This document shows, piece by piece, positions 19,203-28,644 of a DNA stretch of 62,630 bases. Each line of letters opens with the position of its first letter. The first letter of the stretch is position 1. Location of the stretch: contig JAFYME010000044.1 in the NCBI GenBank assembly GCA_017556765.1, positions 1-62,630 on the forward strand, in the 5' to 3' direction. The position numbers and the translations under genes were made by a program. Source of the DNA: Bacteroidales bacterium. GTDB taxonomy: Bacteria; Bacteroidota; Bacteroidia; Bacteroidales; UBA932. The notes under the pieces were generated by a model. It saw only the letters and a program-made list of their open reading frames with translations. It was not told where the DNA came from and made no database searches.

Positions 19203-21794
19203 ATGAAACATTTTTTCACCTCCGTACTGCTTCTGATCGCATTATGCATTACTTCCGAAGCACAGGAAAACAAGTTCAGAGACACGTCATTATCTTTTGA
19301 AGAGCGTGTCGAAAGTCTGATTTCAATCCTTACCCCTGAAGAGAAGGTCGGCCTTATGATGAACAAGGCCATATCCGTCGACAGACTCGGAATCCCGTCA
19401 TACAACTGGTGGAGCGAGGCATGTCACGGCGTCGTGAAGGCCGGTTATACAGTGTACCCCCAGCCTATCGGAATGGCGGCAGCCTTCAATCCGGAAATGA
19501 TCTACAATGTGTTCGCGCAGGTTTCTGACGAGGCCCGTGCAAACTGGAACAGATCCGAAAGGGAGTTCAACGTCGCTATGGGAGCGATCAACTACCCAGG
19601 CAACCCTGAGCTCACATTCTGGTGTCCGAACGTAAACATCGTACGTGACCCAAGATGGGGACGCGGCCAGGAGTCATACGGCGAGGACCCATACCTGAAT
19701 TCCATCCTTGGAGTACAGAACGTACTCGGAATGCAGGGAAATGACGACAAGTATTTCAAGACCCATGCATGTGCAAAGCACTATGCGGTACACAGCGGTC
19801 CGGAGCCATTGAGACACACATACAACGCGTCGGTATCGATGCGTGACCTCTGGGAGACATACCTTCCTGCCTTCAAGGCCCTCGTCCAGAAGGGAAATGT
19901 ACGCGAGGTCATGTGCGCATACAACCGTTATGAGGGCGTTCCATGCTGTACAAGCGACCGTCTTCTCGTGGATATCCTCCGCCGCAAATGGGGCTTCGAC
20001 GGCATAGTCCTCACAGACTGCGACGCGATCAACAACTTCTACAGAAAGGGCCAGCACGAGACTCATGCAGGTCCGCTTGAAGCATCGGTAGACGCTGTCC
20101 TCAACGGTACAGACCTCGAGTGCGGAAGAGTGTTCCAGATCCTCCAGGAAGGTCTTGAGAAAGGCCTCATCAAGGAAGATGTGCTCGACGATCACCTCCG
20201 CAGAACCCTCTACGGCCGTTTCGAGCTCGGTATGTTCGATCCTGCGGAAATGCTTCCATGGGCAGGACTTACTCCTGATGTGATCAGCAGCGAAGAGCAC
20301 CACCAGCTCGCAGTGCAGGCCGCAAGAGAGTCAATGGTACTCCTTGAGAACAAGGGTGGTATCCTCCCTCTCGCAAAGAACCTCAAGAAGATTGCCGTCG
20401 TTGGTCCTAACGCGCACGACACAGCGCTTCTCGACGGAAATTACGCAGGCTCCCCTACCCCTGAGCATACAGCATCACTTCTGGACGGCATCAGAAAGGC
20501 CGTTCCTGGAACAGAAGTATACTACAACCCTGTATGTCCTCTCAACGACAACATCGTGACAATCACCCACCTCCACGAATTCAACGACGGAAAGGGCGTA
20601 TACGTAGAGTTCTACAACAACAAGAACCTCGAAGGCAACCCTGATGTGACAGGATACTACGACGCGCTGAACTTCTCCACATTCGGAGCATACGGCTTCG
20701 CTGACGGAGTGAACACAGAAGACCTTTCGATCCGTGTGACAGGAAAGTACACTGCCACTTTCACAGGTGAGATGAAATACAACATCAACACTGACAACGG
20801 CTATCTCCTGAAGATCAACGGTGAGACAATCGAGGAAGCTGCAGCTGGCGGCGGCCGTGGAAGAAGAGGCGGAGTCCAGTACAAGAGCTTCAATGTTGTA
20901 GAAGGTCAGACATACGACGTCATGATCGAGTACAAGAGAGGCACAGACCATTTCGCCACATTCAAGGCTGACATCTGCGAGCGTAAGCCGGTTGAATATG
21001 AGACAGTTGCAAAGGATGTTGCGGACGCTGACGTGATCATCGTGATCGGAGGTATCTCGGCTCAGATGGAAGGCGAAGGCGGCGACAAGGCCACAATCGA
21101 GCTTCCTGAGGTACAGAGAGACCTTATCCGAGCTATGCACGCTACAGGCAAGCCTGTCGTAGTGGTTAACTGTTCAGGTTCGGCAATGGCATTCGGATGT
21201 CTCGAGGGGCAGTATGACGCCCTCATCCAGGCATGGTACCCAGGTCAGGGTGGTTCGCAGGCTCTTGCCGAGGTAATCTTCGGCGACCACAACCCTGGTG
21301 GAAAGCTCCCTGTCACATTCTACGCATCAAACGACGATCTACCGGACTTCCTCGACTACAGCATGGAGAACAGGACATACCGTTATTTCCGCGGTGTTCC
21401 TCAGTATGCATTCGGCTATGGCCTCTCGTACACAACTTTCGAGGTCGGCAAGGGCAAGCTCTCAAAGAAGTCGATGAAGGCTGACGGTTCCGTAAAAGTC
21501 ACCGTACCTGTTCAGAACACAGGAGACCGTGAAGGAACAGAGACAATCCAGGTATATGTGAAGGCTCTTGACTACGCAGAAGCTCCGATCAAATCTCTCA
21601 AGGGATTTGCAAAGGTAAGCCTCAAGCCAGGCGAAAAGACAAAGGCCGAGATCGTTCTTGACGGAGAGTCTTTCGAGTACTACGATCCTTCTATCGACGA
21701 GCTTTCGACACGTCCGGGCAGATATGAGATCCTCTACGGTACTTCATCTCTTGACAAGGACCTCAAGTCTCTCGGTTTTGTAGTGAAACTTTAA
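19203..21794 (+). CDS. GH3 beta-glucosidase/beta-xylosidase with PA14 insertion
   Basis: 863 residues. A signal peptide is followed by the GH3 N-terminal TIM barrel (about 25-310) with nucleophile D272 in GIVLTDCDAINNF, then the GH3 C-terminal alpha/beta domain. This domain is interrupted by a PA14-like domain (about 445-600, VYVEFYNNKNLEGNP, DNGYLLKINGE). A fibronectin-III-like domain closes the protein (about 760-860). The layout matches GH3 enzymes cutting beta-xylosides or beta-glucosides. The neighbourhood favours xylo-oligosaccharides. It shares high identity with the next gene, 20 bp downstream. Confidence 0.85.
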   Translation: MKHFFTSVLLLIALCITSEAQENKFRDTSLSFEERVESLISILTPEEKVGLMMNKAISVDRLGIPSYNWWSEACHGVVKAGYTVYPQPIGMAAAFNPEMIYNVFAQVSDEARANWNRSEREFNVAMGAINYPGNPELTFWCPNVNIVRDPRWGRGQESYGEDPYLNSILGVQNVLGMQGNDDKYFKTHACAKHYAVHSGPEPLRHTYNASVSMRDLWETYLPAFKALVQKGNVREVMCAYNRYEGVPCCTSDRLLVDILRRKWGFDGIVLTDCDAINNFYRKGQHETHAGPLEASVDAVLNGTDLECGRVFQILQEGLEKGLIKEDVLDDHLRRTLYGRFELGMFDPAEMLPWAGLTPDVISSEEHHQLAVQAARESMVLLENKGGILPLAKNLKKIAVVGPNAHDTALLDGNYAGSPTPEHTASLLDGIRKAVPGTEVYYNPVCPLNDNIVTITHLHEFNDGKGVYVEFYNNKNLEGNPDVTGYYDALNFSTFGAYGFADGVNTEDLSIRVTGKYTATFTGEMKYNINTDNGYLLKINGETIEEAAAGGGRGRRGGVQYKSFNVVEGQTYDVMIEYKRGTDHFATFKADICERKPVEYETVAKDVADADVIIVIGGISAQMEGEGGDKATIELPEVQRDLIRAMHATGKPVVVVNCSGSAMAFGCLEGQYDALIQAWYPGQGGSQALAEVIFGDHNPGGKLPVTFYASNDDLPDFLDYSMENRTYRYFRGVPQYAFGYGLSYTTFEVGKGKLSKKSMKADGSVKVTVPVQNTGDREGTETIQVYVKALDYAEAPIKSLKGFAKVSLKPGEKTKAEIVLDGESFEYYDPSIDELSTRPGRYEILYGTSSLDKDLKSLGFVVKL

Positions 21795-21814
21795 AACACT
21801 AAAATAAACAACTA

Positions 21815-24754
21815 ATGAAAAAAATCATCCTTACACTTTTCTGTGCGCTGGGCATCATTGCTGCCAGTGACGCGCAGAACAGGAAAAGTCCTGTCGTATT
21901 CGATGCATACGAATGGGATTTCGGCACAATCGAGGCCGCTGAAGGTACCGTAAGCCATACCTTCACATTCACAAACACATCAAAGGAAGCTGTCAAGATC
22001 GACAGAGACATTCCAAGCTGCAAGTGCATCAGGGCATTCTATGACGACGTTGTCGTAGAGCCTGGCCAGAAGGCTGAAGTCATGATTTCCTTCTCTCCAA
22101 AGGAGGAGAACGGAAAGAGCAACCGCCGTGTCGAGCTCGTTGACAAGGACGGAAACACACTCGCCTCTCTTGAAGTGAAGGCTGACGTGAAGCACACTGA
22201 GGGAGGTAATGACCTCGAAAGAAACTATCCTTACAGAGACCATACCCTTTCATATGCAGAGCGTACTGAAAACCTCATCTCCCTCCTTACTCCACAGGAG
22301 AAGGTCGGTCTGATGATGAACAAGTCGGTTTCTGTTGACCGTCTCGGAATCGAGTCATACAACTGGTGGAGCGAGGCTTGCCACGGTGTCCGTCAGAGCG
22401 ACTACACAGTGTATCCTCAGCCTATCGGTATGGCCGCAGCATTCAACTCCGAGCTGGTATACGACGTATTCTCAGAGGTATCAGACGAGGCAAGAGCAAA
22501 CTGGAACCGTTCAGAGCGCGTTTACAATGTGCCTATGGGCGTGATCTATTATCCTGGCAACCCTGAGCTCACATTCTGGTGTCCTAACGTGAACATCTTC
22601 CGTGACCCAAGATGGGGACGCGGTCAGGAGACTTACGGTGAGGACCCTTACATGAACGCAGTTCTCGGAGTACAGAACGTACTCGGTATGCAGGGTAACG
22701 ACGACAAGTACTTCAAGACACACGCATGCGCAAAGCATTATGCCGTACACAGCGGTCCGGAGCCACTCCGTCATACTTATGATGCATCTGTTTCGATGCG
22801 TGACCTCTGGGAGACATACCTCCCTGCATTCAAGGCCCTCGTTCAGAAGGGTAATGTACGTGAGGTGATGTGCGCATACAACCGTTACGAGGGCGAGCCT
22901 TGCTGTACAAGCGACCGTCTTCTCGTTGACATCCTCCGCCGCAAGTGGGGTTACGACGGTATCGTCCTCACAGACTGCGACGCTATCAACAACTTCTATA
23001 ACAAGGGTCAGCACGAGACTCATGCAGGTCCGCTTGAGGCATCGGTAGACGCAGTCCTCAACGGTACTGACCTTGAGTGCGGTAAGGTATTCATGGTTCT
23101 CGAGGAGGCTCTCGAGAAGGGTATGATCGACGAGGAAGTTCTCGACGGACACCTCCGCAGAACCCTCTACGGCCGATTCGAGCTCGGTATGTTCGACCCT
23201 GCAGACATGATTCCTTGGAAGGATCTCGGCCCTGAGGTAATCAGCAGCGAGAAGAACCACCAGACTGCAATCCAGGCTGCACGTGAGTCAATGACTCTCC
23301 TCCACAACAACGGCATTCTCCCTCTCGCAAAGAACCTCAAGAAGATCGCTGTCGTAGGTCCTAACGCAAACGACGCAGCTCTCCTTAACGGTAACTACGG
23401 CGGTACTCCTACTCAGGAGCACACTTTCACTCTCCTCGACGGTATCAAGAAGGCAGTCCCTGGCACAGAGGTTTACTACAACCAGGCATGTCCTCTTACA
23501 GAAGGATACCAGACAATCTCTTACATGAAGGATTTCAATGACGGTAAGGGTATCTACGTTGAGTTCTACAACAACAACGACCTCGAGGGTACTCCTGACG
23601 TTACAGGTTACTACGACAAGGCCCTCAACTTCTCTACATTCGGTGCATGGGGCTTTGCAGAAGGCATCAGCACAGACAAGATCTCTGTAAGAGCAAGCGG
23701 TAAGTTCGTCGCTCCTTTCACAGGCGAGATGAAGTATGCTCTTTCTTCAGACAACGGTTACGTTCTCAAGATCAACGGTGAGGTTCACGAAGAGGCTAAG
23801 GGCGGAATGCGTCGCGGATTCGGATTCAGAAGAGGCGCAGAGTACAAGTCTTTCAATGTTGTCAAGGGTGAGACTTACGACATCGTTATCGAGTACAAGA
23901 GAGGTGCAGGTAACTTCGCAATGCTCAGCGCAGACATCTGCGAGCGCAGACTCATCGAGTTCGACGAGGTTGCAAAGGACGTAGCTGATGCTGACGTGAT
24001 CATCGTCATCGGCGGTATCTCTGCACAGCTCGAGGGAGAAGGCGGCGACAAGGCTGACATCGAGCTTCCTGAGGTACAGCAGCGCCTTATCCGCGCAATG
24101 AAGGCTACAGGCAAGCCGGTAGTTGTTGTAAACTGCTCAGGTTCTGCAATCGCATTCGGAAGCGTGAAGGGTCAGTACGACGCTCTCCTCCAGGCATGGT
24201 ATCCTGGTCAGGGTGGTTCACAGGCTCTTGCTGAGGTAATCTTCGGCGACTACAACCCAGGCGGTAAGCTCCCTGTGACATTCTATGAGTCTACAAAGGA
24301 TCTTCCTGATTTCCTTGACTACAGCATGGAGAACAGAACATACCGTTACTTCCGCGGCGTTCCTCAGTACGCATTCGGTTACGGTCTCTCATACACTACA
24401 TTCGAGGTAGGTAAGGGCAAGATCTCAAAGAAGTCTATGAAGACTGACGGTTCTGTAAAGATCACTGTTCCAGTTGAGAACACAGGCGACCGCGAAGGAA
24501 CAGAGACCATCCAGGTTTATGTAAAGGCCCTCGACTATGCTGAGGCTCCTATCAAGTCTCTCAAGGGCTTCCAGAAGATCAACCTCAAGGCTGGTGAGAA
24601 GGGCAAGGTTGAGATCGTTCTCGACGGCGAGTCATTCCAGTACTATGACCCATCTATCGACGAGCTCTCTACACGTACAGGCAGATATCAGATCCTCTAC
24701 GGAACATCATCACTTGAAAAAGATCTCAAGAGCATCGATTTCGTAGTGAAGTAG
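21815..24754 (+). CDS. DUF1573-GH3 fusion enzyme with PA14 insertion
   Basis: 979 residues: signal peptide, then an added Ig-like DUF1573-type domain (about 25-125, SPVVFDAYEWDFGTI, TFTNTSKEAVKI, VVEPGQKAEVMISF), then the same GH3-PA14-GH3C-FnIII layout as the upstream paralogue. The nucleophile is D387 in GIVLTDCDAINNF. The two GH3 cores are nearly collinear, so tandem duplication is clear, and the extra domain is the main difference. DUF1573 usually occurs alone in Bacteroidetes secreted proteins; here it may tether or orient the enzyme. Codons in this copy differ synonymously at many sites, so the duplication is not recent. Confidence 0.82.
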   Translation: MKKIILTLFCALGIIAASDAQNRKSPVVFDAYEWDFGTIEAAEGTVSHTFTFTNTSKEAVKIDRDIPSCKCIRAFYDDVVVEPGQKAEVMISFSPKEENGKSNRRVELVDKDGNTLASLEVKADVKHTEGGNDLERNYPYRDHTLSYAERTENLISLLTPQEKVGLMMNKSVSVDRLGIESYNWWSEACHGVRQSDYTVYPQPIGMAAAFNSELVYDVFSEVSDEARANWNRSERVYNVPMGVIYYPGNPELTFWCPNVNIFRDPRWGRGQETYGEDPYMNAVLGVQNVLGMQGNDDKYFKTHACAKHYAVHSGPEPLRHTYDASVSMRDLWETYLPAFKALVQKGNVREVMCAYNRYEGEPCCTSDRLLVDILRRKWGYDGIVLTDCDAINNFYNKGQHETHAGPLEASVDAVLNGTDLECGKVFMVLEEALEKGMIDEEVLDGHLRRTLYGRFELGMFDPADMIPWKDLGPEVISSEKNHQTAIQAARESMTLLHNNGILPLAKNLKKIAVVGPNANDAALLNGNYGGTPTQEHTFTLLDGIKKAVPGTEVYYNQACPLTEGYQTISYMKDFNDGKGIYVEFYNNNDLEGTPDVTGYYDKALNFSTFGAWGFAEGISTDKISVRASGKFVAPFTGEMKYALSSDNGYVLKINGEVHEEAKGGMRRGFGFRRGAEYKSFNVVKGETYDIVIEYKRGAGNFAMLSADICERRLIEFDEVAKDVADADVIIVIGGISAQLEGEGGDKADIELPEVQQRLIRAMKATGKPVVVVNCSGSAIAFGSVKGQYDALLQAWYPGQGGSQALAEVIFGDYNPGGKLPVTFYESTKDLPDFLDYSMENRTYRYFRGVPQYAFGYGLSYTTFEVGKGKISKKSMKTDGSVKITVPVENTGDREGTETIQVYVKALDYAEAPIKSLKGFQKINLKAGEKGKVEIVLDGESFQYYDPSIDELSTRTGRYQILYGTSSLEKDLKSIDFVVK

Positions 24755-24775
24755 GACATACTTTAAATTAAATTT

Positions 24776-24820
24776 GATAACTTTACATGGTTTTAACAGA
24801 TCATGTAAAGTTATCTTTTT
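24776..24820 (+). terminator. Perfect 14-bp inverted repeat with T-tract before the glutamine synthetase gene
   Basis: GATAACTTTACATG at 24776-24789 and CATGTAAAGTTATC at 24802-24815 are exact inverse complements around a 12-nt loop, followed by TTTTT. It fits an A/T-rich terminator for the GH3 pair. Because it ends only a few bases before the glutamine synthetase start, it could also be an operator or attenuator for that gene. Confidence 0.6.
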
Positions 24821-24824
24821 ATAT

Positions 24825-26327
24825 ATGAACAAAGAGTTAGAGATGAATCCGAACAAGCTGGTGGCTTATCTCGGAAAGCCTGCCAAGGAATTCACAAAGG
24901 CAGACATCGTACGTTACATCAAGGAAAACGGAGTAAGAATGGTGAACTTCATGTATCCTGCGGGAGACGGAAGGCTCAAGACCCTCAACTTCGTGATCAA
25001 CAACGAAGCATATCTTGACGCTATCCTCACATGCGGAGAGCGCGTTGACGGATCGAGCCTCTTCTCGTTCATCGAGGCTGGAAGCAGCGACCTCTATGTG
25101 CTTCCGAGATTCTGTACTGCATTCATCGACCCGTTTGCGGAGCTCCCTACCCTTTCGATGCTCTGCTCATATTTCAACAAGGACGGCGAGCCGCTTGAAA
25201 GCTCTCCGGAGCATACGCTGAAGAAGGCATGCAAGGCTTTCAAGGATGTGACCGGAATGGAATTCCAGGCCATGGGAGAGCTGGAATACTACGTCATCGC
25301 TCCTGACTCTGGCCTCTACCCTGCTACAGACCAGAAAGGTTACCACGAGTCGGCTCCGTACGCAAAGTTCAACGAATTCCGCACCCAGTGCATGGCTTAT
25401 ATAGCACAGGCCGGAGGCCAGATCAAATATGGACATTCCGAGGTAGGAAACTTCACCATCCAGGAGTTCGTATACGAGCAGAACGAGATCGAGTTCCTTC
25501 CTGTGAATGCAGAAGACGCAGCAGACCAGCTGATGATTGCAAAATGGATCATCAGAAACCTCGCCTGCCAGTATGGATATGACGTAACATTCGCCCCTAA
25601 GATCACAGCCGGAAAGGCAGGATCTGGACTTCATGTACATATGCGCATAGTGAAAGACGGTCAGAACCAGATGCTCGAAAACGGAGTGCTTTCTGCCACT
25701 GCACGCAAGGCTATCGCAGGAATGATGGAGCTTGCGCCGTCGATCACAGCCTTCGGAAACACAAACCCTACATCATATTTCCGTCTCGTACCTCATCAGG
25801 AGGCTCCTACAAACGTATGCTGGGGTGACAGAAACCGTTCGGTTCTGGTACGCGTTCCTCTCGGATGGGCGGCCAAGAGCGACATGTGCAGGATAGCAAA
25901 TCCTCTCGAGGCGGCAAGCGACTATGACACGACTCAGAAGCAGACAGTCGAGATGCGTTCGCCGGACGGATCTGCAGACCTCTATCAGCTCATAGCCGGC
26001 CTTGCAGTGGCCTGCAGGCATGGTTTCGAGATGGAGAACGCGCTCGAAGTCGCAGAAAAGACATATGTAAACGTAAACATCCACCAGAAGGAAAACGAAG
26101 ACAAGCTCAAGGATCTCGCACAGCTTCCTGACAGCTGCGAGGCTTCTGCCGATTGCCTTGAAAAACAGAGGGCGGTGTTCGAAAAGCATGGAGTGTTCAG
26201 CCCGGCAATGATAGACGGCATCATAAAGAAGCTCCGCTCATATCAGGACAGAACCCTGCGTCAGGACATCGGCGACGACCAGGACCAGATGCTCAAGCTC
26301 GTTTACAGATACTTCCACTGCGGATAA
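24825..26327 (+). CDS. glnA: Glutamine synthetase, type I-like
   Basis: About 500 residues from ATG at 24825 (MNKELEMNPNKL); ATG at 24843 is equally possible and the longer TTG frame at 24774 runs through a hairpin, so I rejected it. The N-terminal beta-grasp region (about 25-110) is followed by the catalytic domain with MGELEYYVIAP, KAGSGLHVHMRI, FGNTNPTSYFRLVP and DRNRSVLVRVP, which form the glutamate/ATP/ammonia sites. It condenses ammonia and glutamate in the cytoplasm. It is somewhat longer than the usual 440-470 residues. A 14-bp inverted repeat ends about 10 nt before the start and may control expression. Confidence 0.85.
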   Translation: MNKELEMNPNKLVAYLGKPAKEFTKADIVRYIKENGVRMVNFMYPAGDGRLKTLNFVINNEAYLDAILTCGERVDGSSLFSFIEAGSSDLYVLPRFCTAFIDPFAELPTLSMLCSYFNKDGEPLESSPEHTLKKACKAFKDVTGMEFQAMGELEYYVIAPDSGLYPATDQKGYHESAPYAKFNEFRTQCMAYIAQAGGQIKYGHSEVGNFTIQEFVYEQNEIEFLPVNAEDAADQLMIAKWIIRNLACQYGYDVTFAPKITAGKAGSGLHVHMRIVKDGQNQMLENGVLSATARKAIAGMMELAPSITAFGNTNPTSYFRLVPHQEAPTNVCWGDRNRSVLVRVPLGWAAKSDMCRIANPLEAASDYDTTQKQTVEMRSPDGSADLYQLIAGLAVACRHGFEMENALEVAEKTYVNVNIHQKENEDKLKDLAQLPDSCEASADCLEKQRAVFEKHGVFSPAMIDGIIKKLRSYQDRTLRQDIGDDQDQMLKLVYRYFHCG

Positions 26328-26339
26328 CATTCTAGAACC

Positions 26340-26456
26340 ATGACAGAAACATATATTTCCCCCAACATCGAGGTAGTTGAAATCCTCACAGAACAGACCA
26401 TTCTTACTGGAAGCGACCCGAACAGTCCTTATATCGAACCTGGCGAAGACCTTTAA
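26340..26456 (+). CDS. 38-residue peptide upstream of the M64 lipoprotein
   Basis: ATG at 26340 encodes MTETYISPNIEVVEILTEQT and a tail ILTGS followed by an acidic, proline-containing end (PYIEPGEDL). The YISPxIEVVEI...ILTGS pattern recalls a recurrent class of short Bacteroidales peptides found just before surface lipoprotein genes, for which I know no assigned function. It starts 12 bp after the glutamine synthetase stop and ends 11 bp before the M64 gene, so it is probably in one transcript with the latter. No signal peptide or membrane segment. Confidence 0.55.
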   Translation: MTETYISPNIEVVEILTEQTILTGSDPNSPYIEPGEDL

Positions 26457-26467
26457 AACAGCATGAT

Positions 26468-28639
26468 ATGAAACGATTATTCAAGGTACTGGGATTGTGC
26501 GCGGCCATCATTGTTGCAGGATGTACCGAAAGCATTGAACCGGCTGAGACACCTATCCTGACAGAATCCGCAGAACCTGCGAGGCTATATATCGGACTTC
26601 CGGGAGATGACACAGACACACGTCTGAGCCATCAGGAAACCGATATGTCAGGCAGAACCGCAATAAAAACGCTCTGGGAAACGGATGACATAATAATAGC
26701 GAATGGAATTCCAGGCAGTAAAGATTACGTATACGAATTCAAACTTGTTGAAGGCAACGGCACGTCAAGAGGTGTTTTCGAATGTACGGAATTCCCGAGC
26801 GGATACCGTCCGGAAAACTTGTCCACCAATTCATGGACCATATACTTCCCTGGAGACAAGATTCAGGGAGAAGGCGACTATCTGGCATTCTCCTACAATG
26901 GTCAGACGCAGTACGGAAACGGAAACATGGATCACCTGAAGGCTTATCACACTTTAAGATTGGTATGCGGCGACATGAATCAATACGCCACCTTCAACAA
27001 AGAAAACATAAACCTGTCAGGAGAAGACCTTGAGGAATCATCATGCATGAAATTCAACCTGAAAGGCCTTCCCGCTGCAGTTCCTGCTGAAATCGAATTA
27101 TCATATTCTGCTCCGGCAGGCGGAACTTCATCATGCTTCAGCATCCATAACAGGCTGGACTCATGGTGGACCGGCAACCATTCATCAAACAACACAACAT
27201 CCAGCAAGATCAAGCTGACCTTGGAAGACTTTACAGCAACATCTGACATCACAGCCTACATGATGATGTCAAATTACCCTGTAAATCTTCAAAATGGCGG
27301 TACATTGAGAGTGACCGTGAGGATGGAGGACGGAAGATATTATTATTGTGACAAGGCATTGTCAAAGAACACGACATTGCATGGAGGACGTCTCCATTCG
27401 ATAACATGTACCTCATGGACTGAGAAGCAGGTAAGCAATATTGACGGATTTGACAATCCTGAAGACGGAGTACAGGTTCTGCAGGAAGCGACTGTCGGAA
27501 ACGGAACGGACATCATCATCATGGGTGACGGATTCGCCGCTGACCAGTTCGGCAAGGGAGGAAACTACGAGAGAGTGATGCTTAAGGCTTATGAAGACTT
27601 CTTCAGCGTTGAGCCTTACAGGTCATTAAAGCAATATTTCAATGTATACTACATCAATGCAGTATCTGATGAAAACCACGATGCAGAGCCATATTTCGAC
27701 AGTTGGGGCGCACAGAACGGCGCTGTAAACGGCTCAGCCTCGACTGTATTCAGCACACAATTCACTCCGGGAGCGACCACTATCACTGGAGACAATGACG
27801 CGGCTCTTGAATACGCGATGCAGGCTCTGAGAGCAAAAGGCGGAAAAGGAGGCACTGAATGCAATGATGAGCAGGAAGTAAGTATAAGAGCAAACCAATC
27901 CTTGATAATGGTGATGACAAATGTACATTGTCACGCGGGCACATGCAATATGGTATGGACATACGGAAGCGATTATGGTAACGCATTCTCTATTGCATAC
28001 ACTGCTTTAGGTAACAACGACGACGAGCAATGCAGATGGACAACCATCCATGAAGCAGGTGGTCACGGATTCGGAAAGCTGGCTGACGAATACGGAGGAT
28101 ACAGATACACCTCTTTCAACACAAGCATCTGGTATAATCTGAGAAACAACCATTCGTACGGCGTCAGCAGAAACATCAACGAACACTGGACGGAGGAAGA
28201 AGCTGCCGGATGGAACGGTTTTGACTGGCCGTACACAACATCGTCCAACGTGTACTGGAGCGAACTTCTTAATGAGGATCTCGGATACGTCACAAGCGAA
28301 AGTCTGGGTATCTACAAGGGCGCCAATACCTTGGAGCACATGTTCTGTCGTGCCACACCGAACAGTATCATGAGAAATCAGTTTGCAGATGACGGCAGAT
28401 TCTTCAATGCGATTTCCAGATGGGCAATCTGGTACCGTCCGATGAAACTTACAGGAAGTACTTCAGCTCCGGATTTCGAGTCATCACTTGATGAATTCCT
28501 GGCATTCGACCGCACTATAACCGTCGAAACCGAAGCACGTACAAGAAGCATTTCATACGATCCGGGAATGCTTCCGCTTGGTCCTCCGGTTCTGATCGAA
28601 GGACGATGGGAAGACGGAAAACTTATCATAGTTGAGTAA
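26468..28639 (+). CDS. M64-family metallopeptidase lipoprotein with fimbrillin-like N-terminus
   Basis: 723 residues. The lipobox IIVAGC (C19) marks a lipoprotein. Residues about 35-320 resemble the fimbrillin/Mfa-like beta-sandwich that many Bacteroidales surface proteins carry (KTLWETDDIIIANG, HLKAYHTLRLVCGD). The catalytic part begins near 335 (TDIIIMGDGFAADQF), and the zinc motif is HEAGGHGFGKLADEY at 528-542 (H528, E529, H533). M64 was founded on an IgA protease, but most members have unknown targets. It lies 11 bp after the 38-residue peptide gene and 5 bp before msrC. Confidence 0.82.
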   Translation: MKRLFKVLGLCAAIIVAGCTESIEPAETPILTESAEPARLYIGLPGDDTDTRLSHQETDMSGRTAIKTLWETDDIIIANGIPGSKDYVYEFKLVEGNGTSRGVFECTEFPSGYRPENLSTNSWTIYFPGDKIQGEGDYLAFSYNGQTQYGNGNMDHLKAYHTLRLVCGDMNQYATFNKENINLSGEDLEESSCMKFNLKGLPAAVPAEIELSYSAPAGGTSSCFSIHNRLDSWWTGNHSSNNTTSSKIKLTLEDFTATSDITAYMMMSNYPVNLQNGGTLRVTVRMEDGRYYYCDKALSKNTTLHGGRLHSITCTSWTEKQVSNIDGFDNPEDGVQVLQEATVGNGTDIIIMGDGFAADQFGKGGNYERVMLKAYEDFFSVEPYRSLKQYFNVYYINAVSDENHDAEPYFDSWGAQNGAVNGSASTVFSTQFTPGATTITGDNDAALEYAMQALRAKGGKGGTECNDEQEVSIRANQSLIMVMTNVHCHAGTCNMVWTYGSDYGNAFSIAYTALGNNDDEQCRWTTIHEAGGHGFGKLADEYGGYRYTSFNTSIWYNLRNNHSYGVSRNINEHWTEEEAAGWNGFDWPYTTSSNVYWSELLNEDLGYVTSESLGIYKGANTLEHMFCRATPNSIMRNQFADDGRFFNAISRWAIWYRPMKLTGSTSAPDFESSLDEFLAFDRTITVETEARTRSISYDPGMLPLGPPVLIEGRWEDGKLIIVE

Positions 28640-28644
28640 TCGAC

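Noticed and set aside
19674-23260. Minus-strand frames of 209-249 codons opposite the two GH3 genes
   Set aside because: The same shadow appears at the matching place in both paralogues, as expected for antisense frames of conserved coding sequence.
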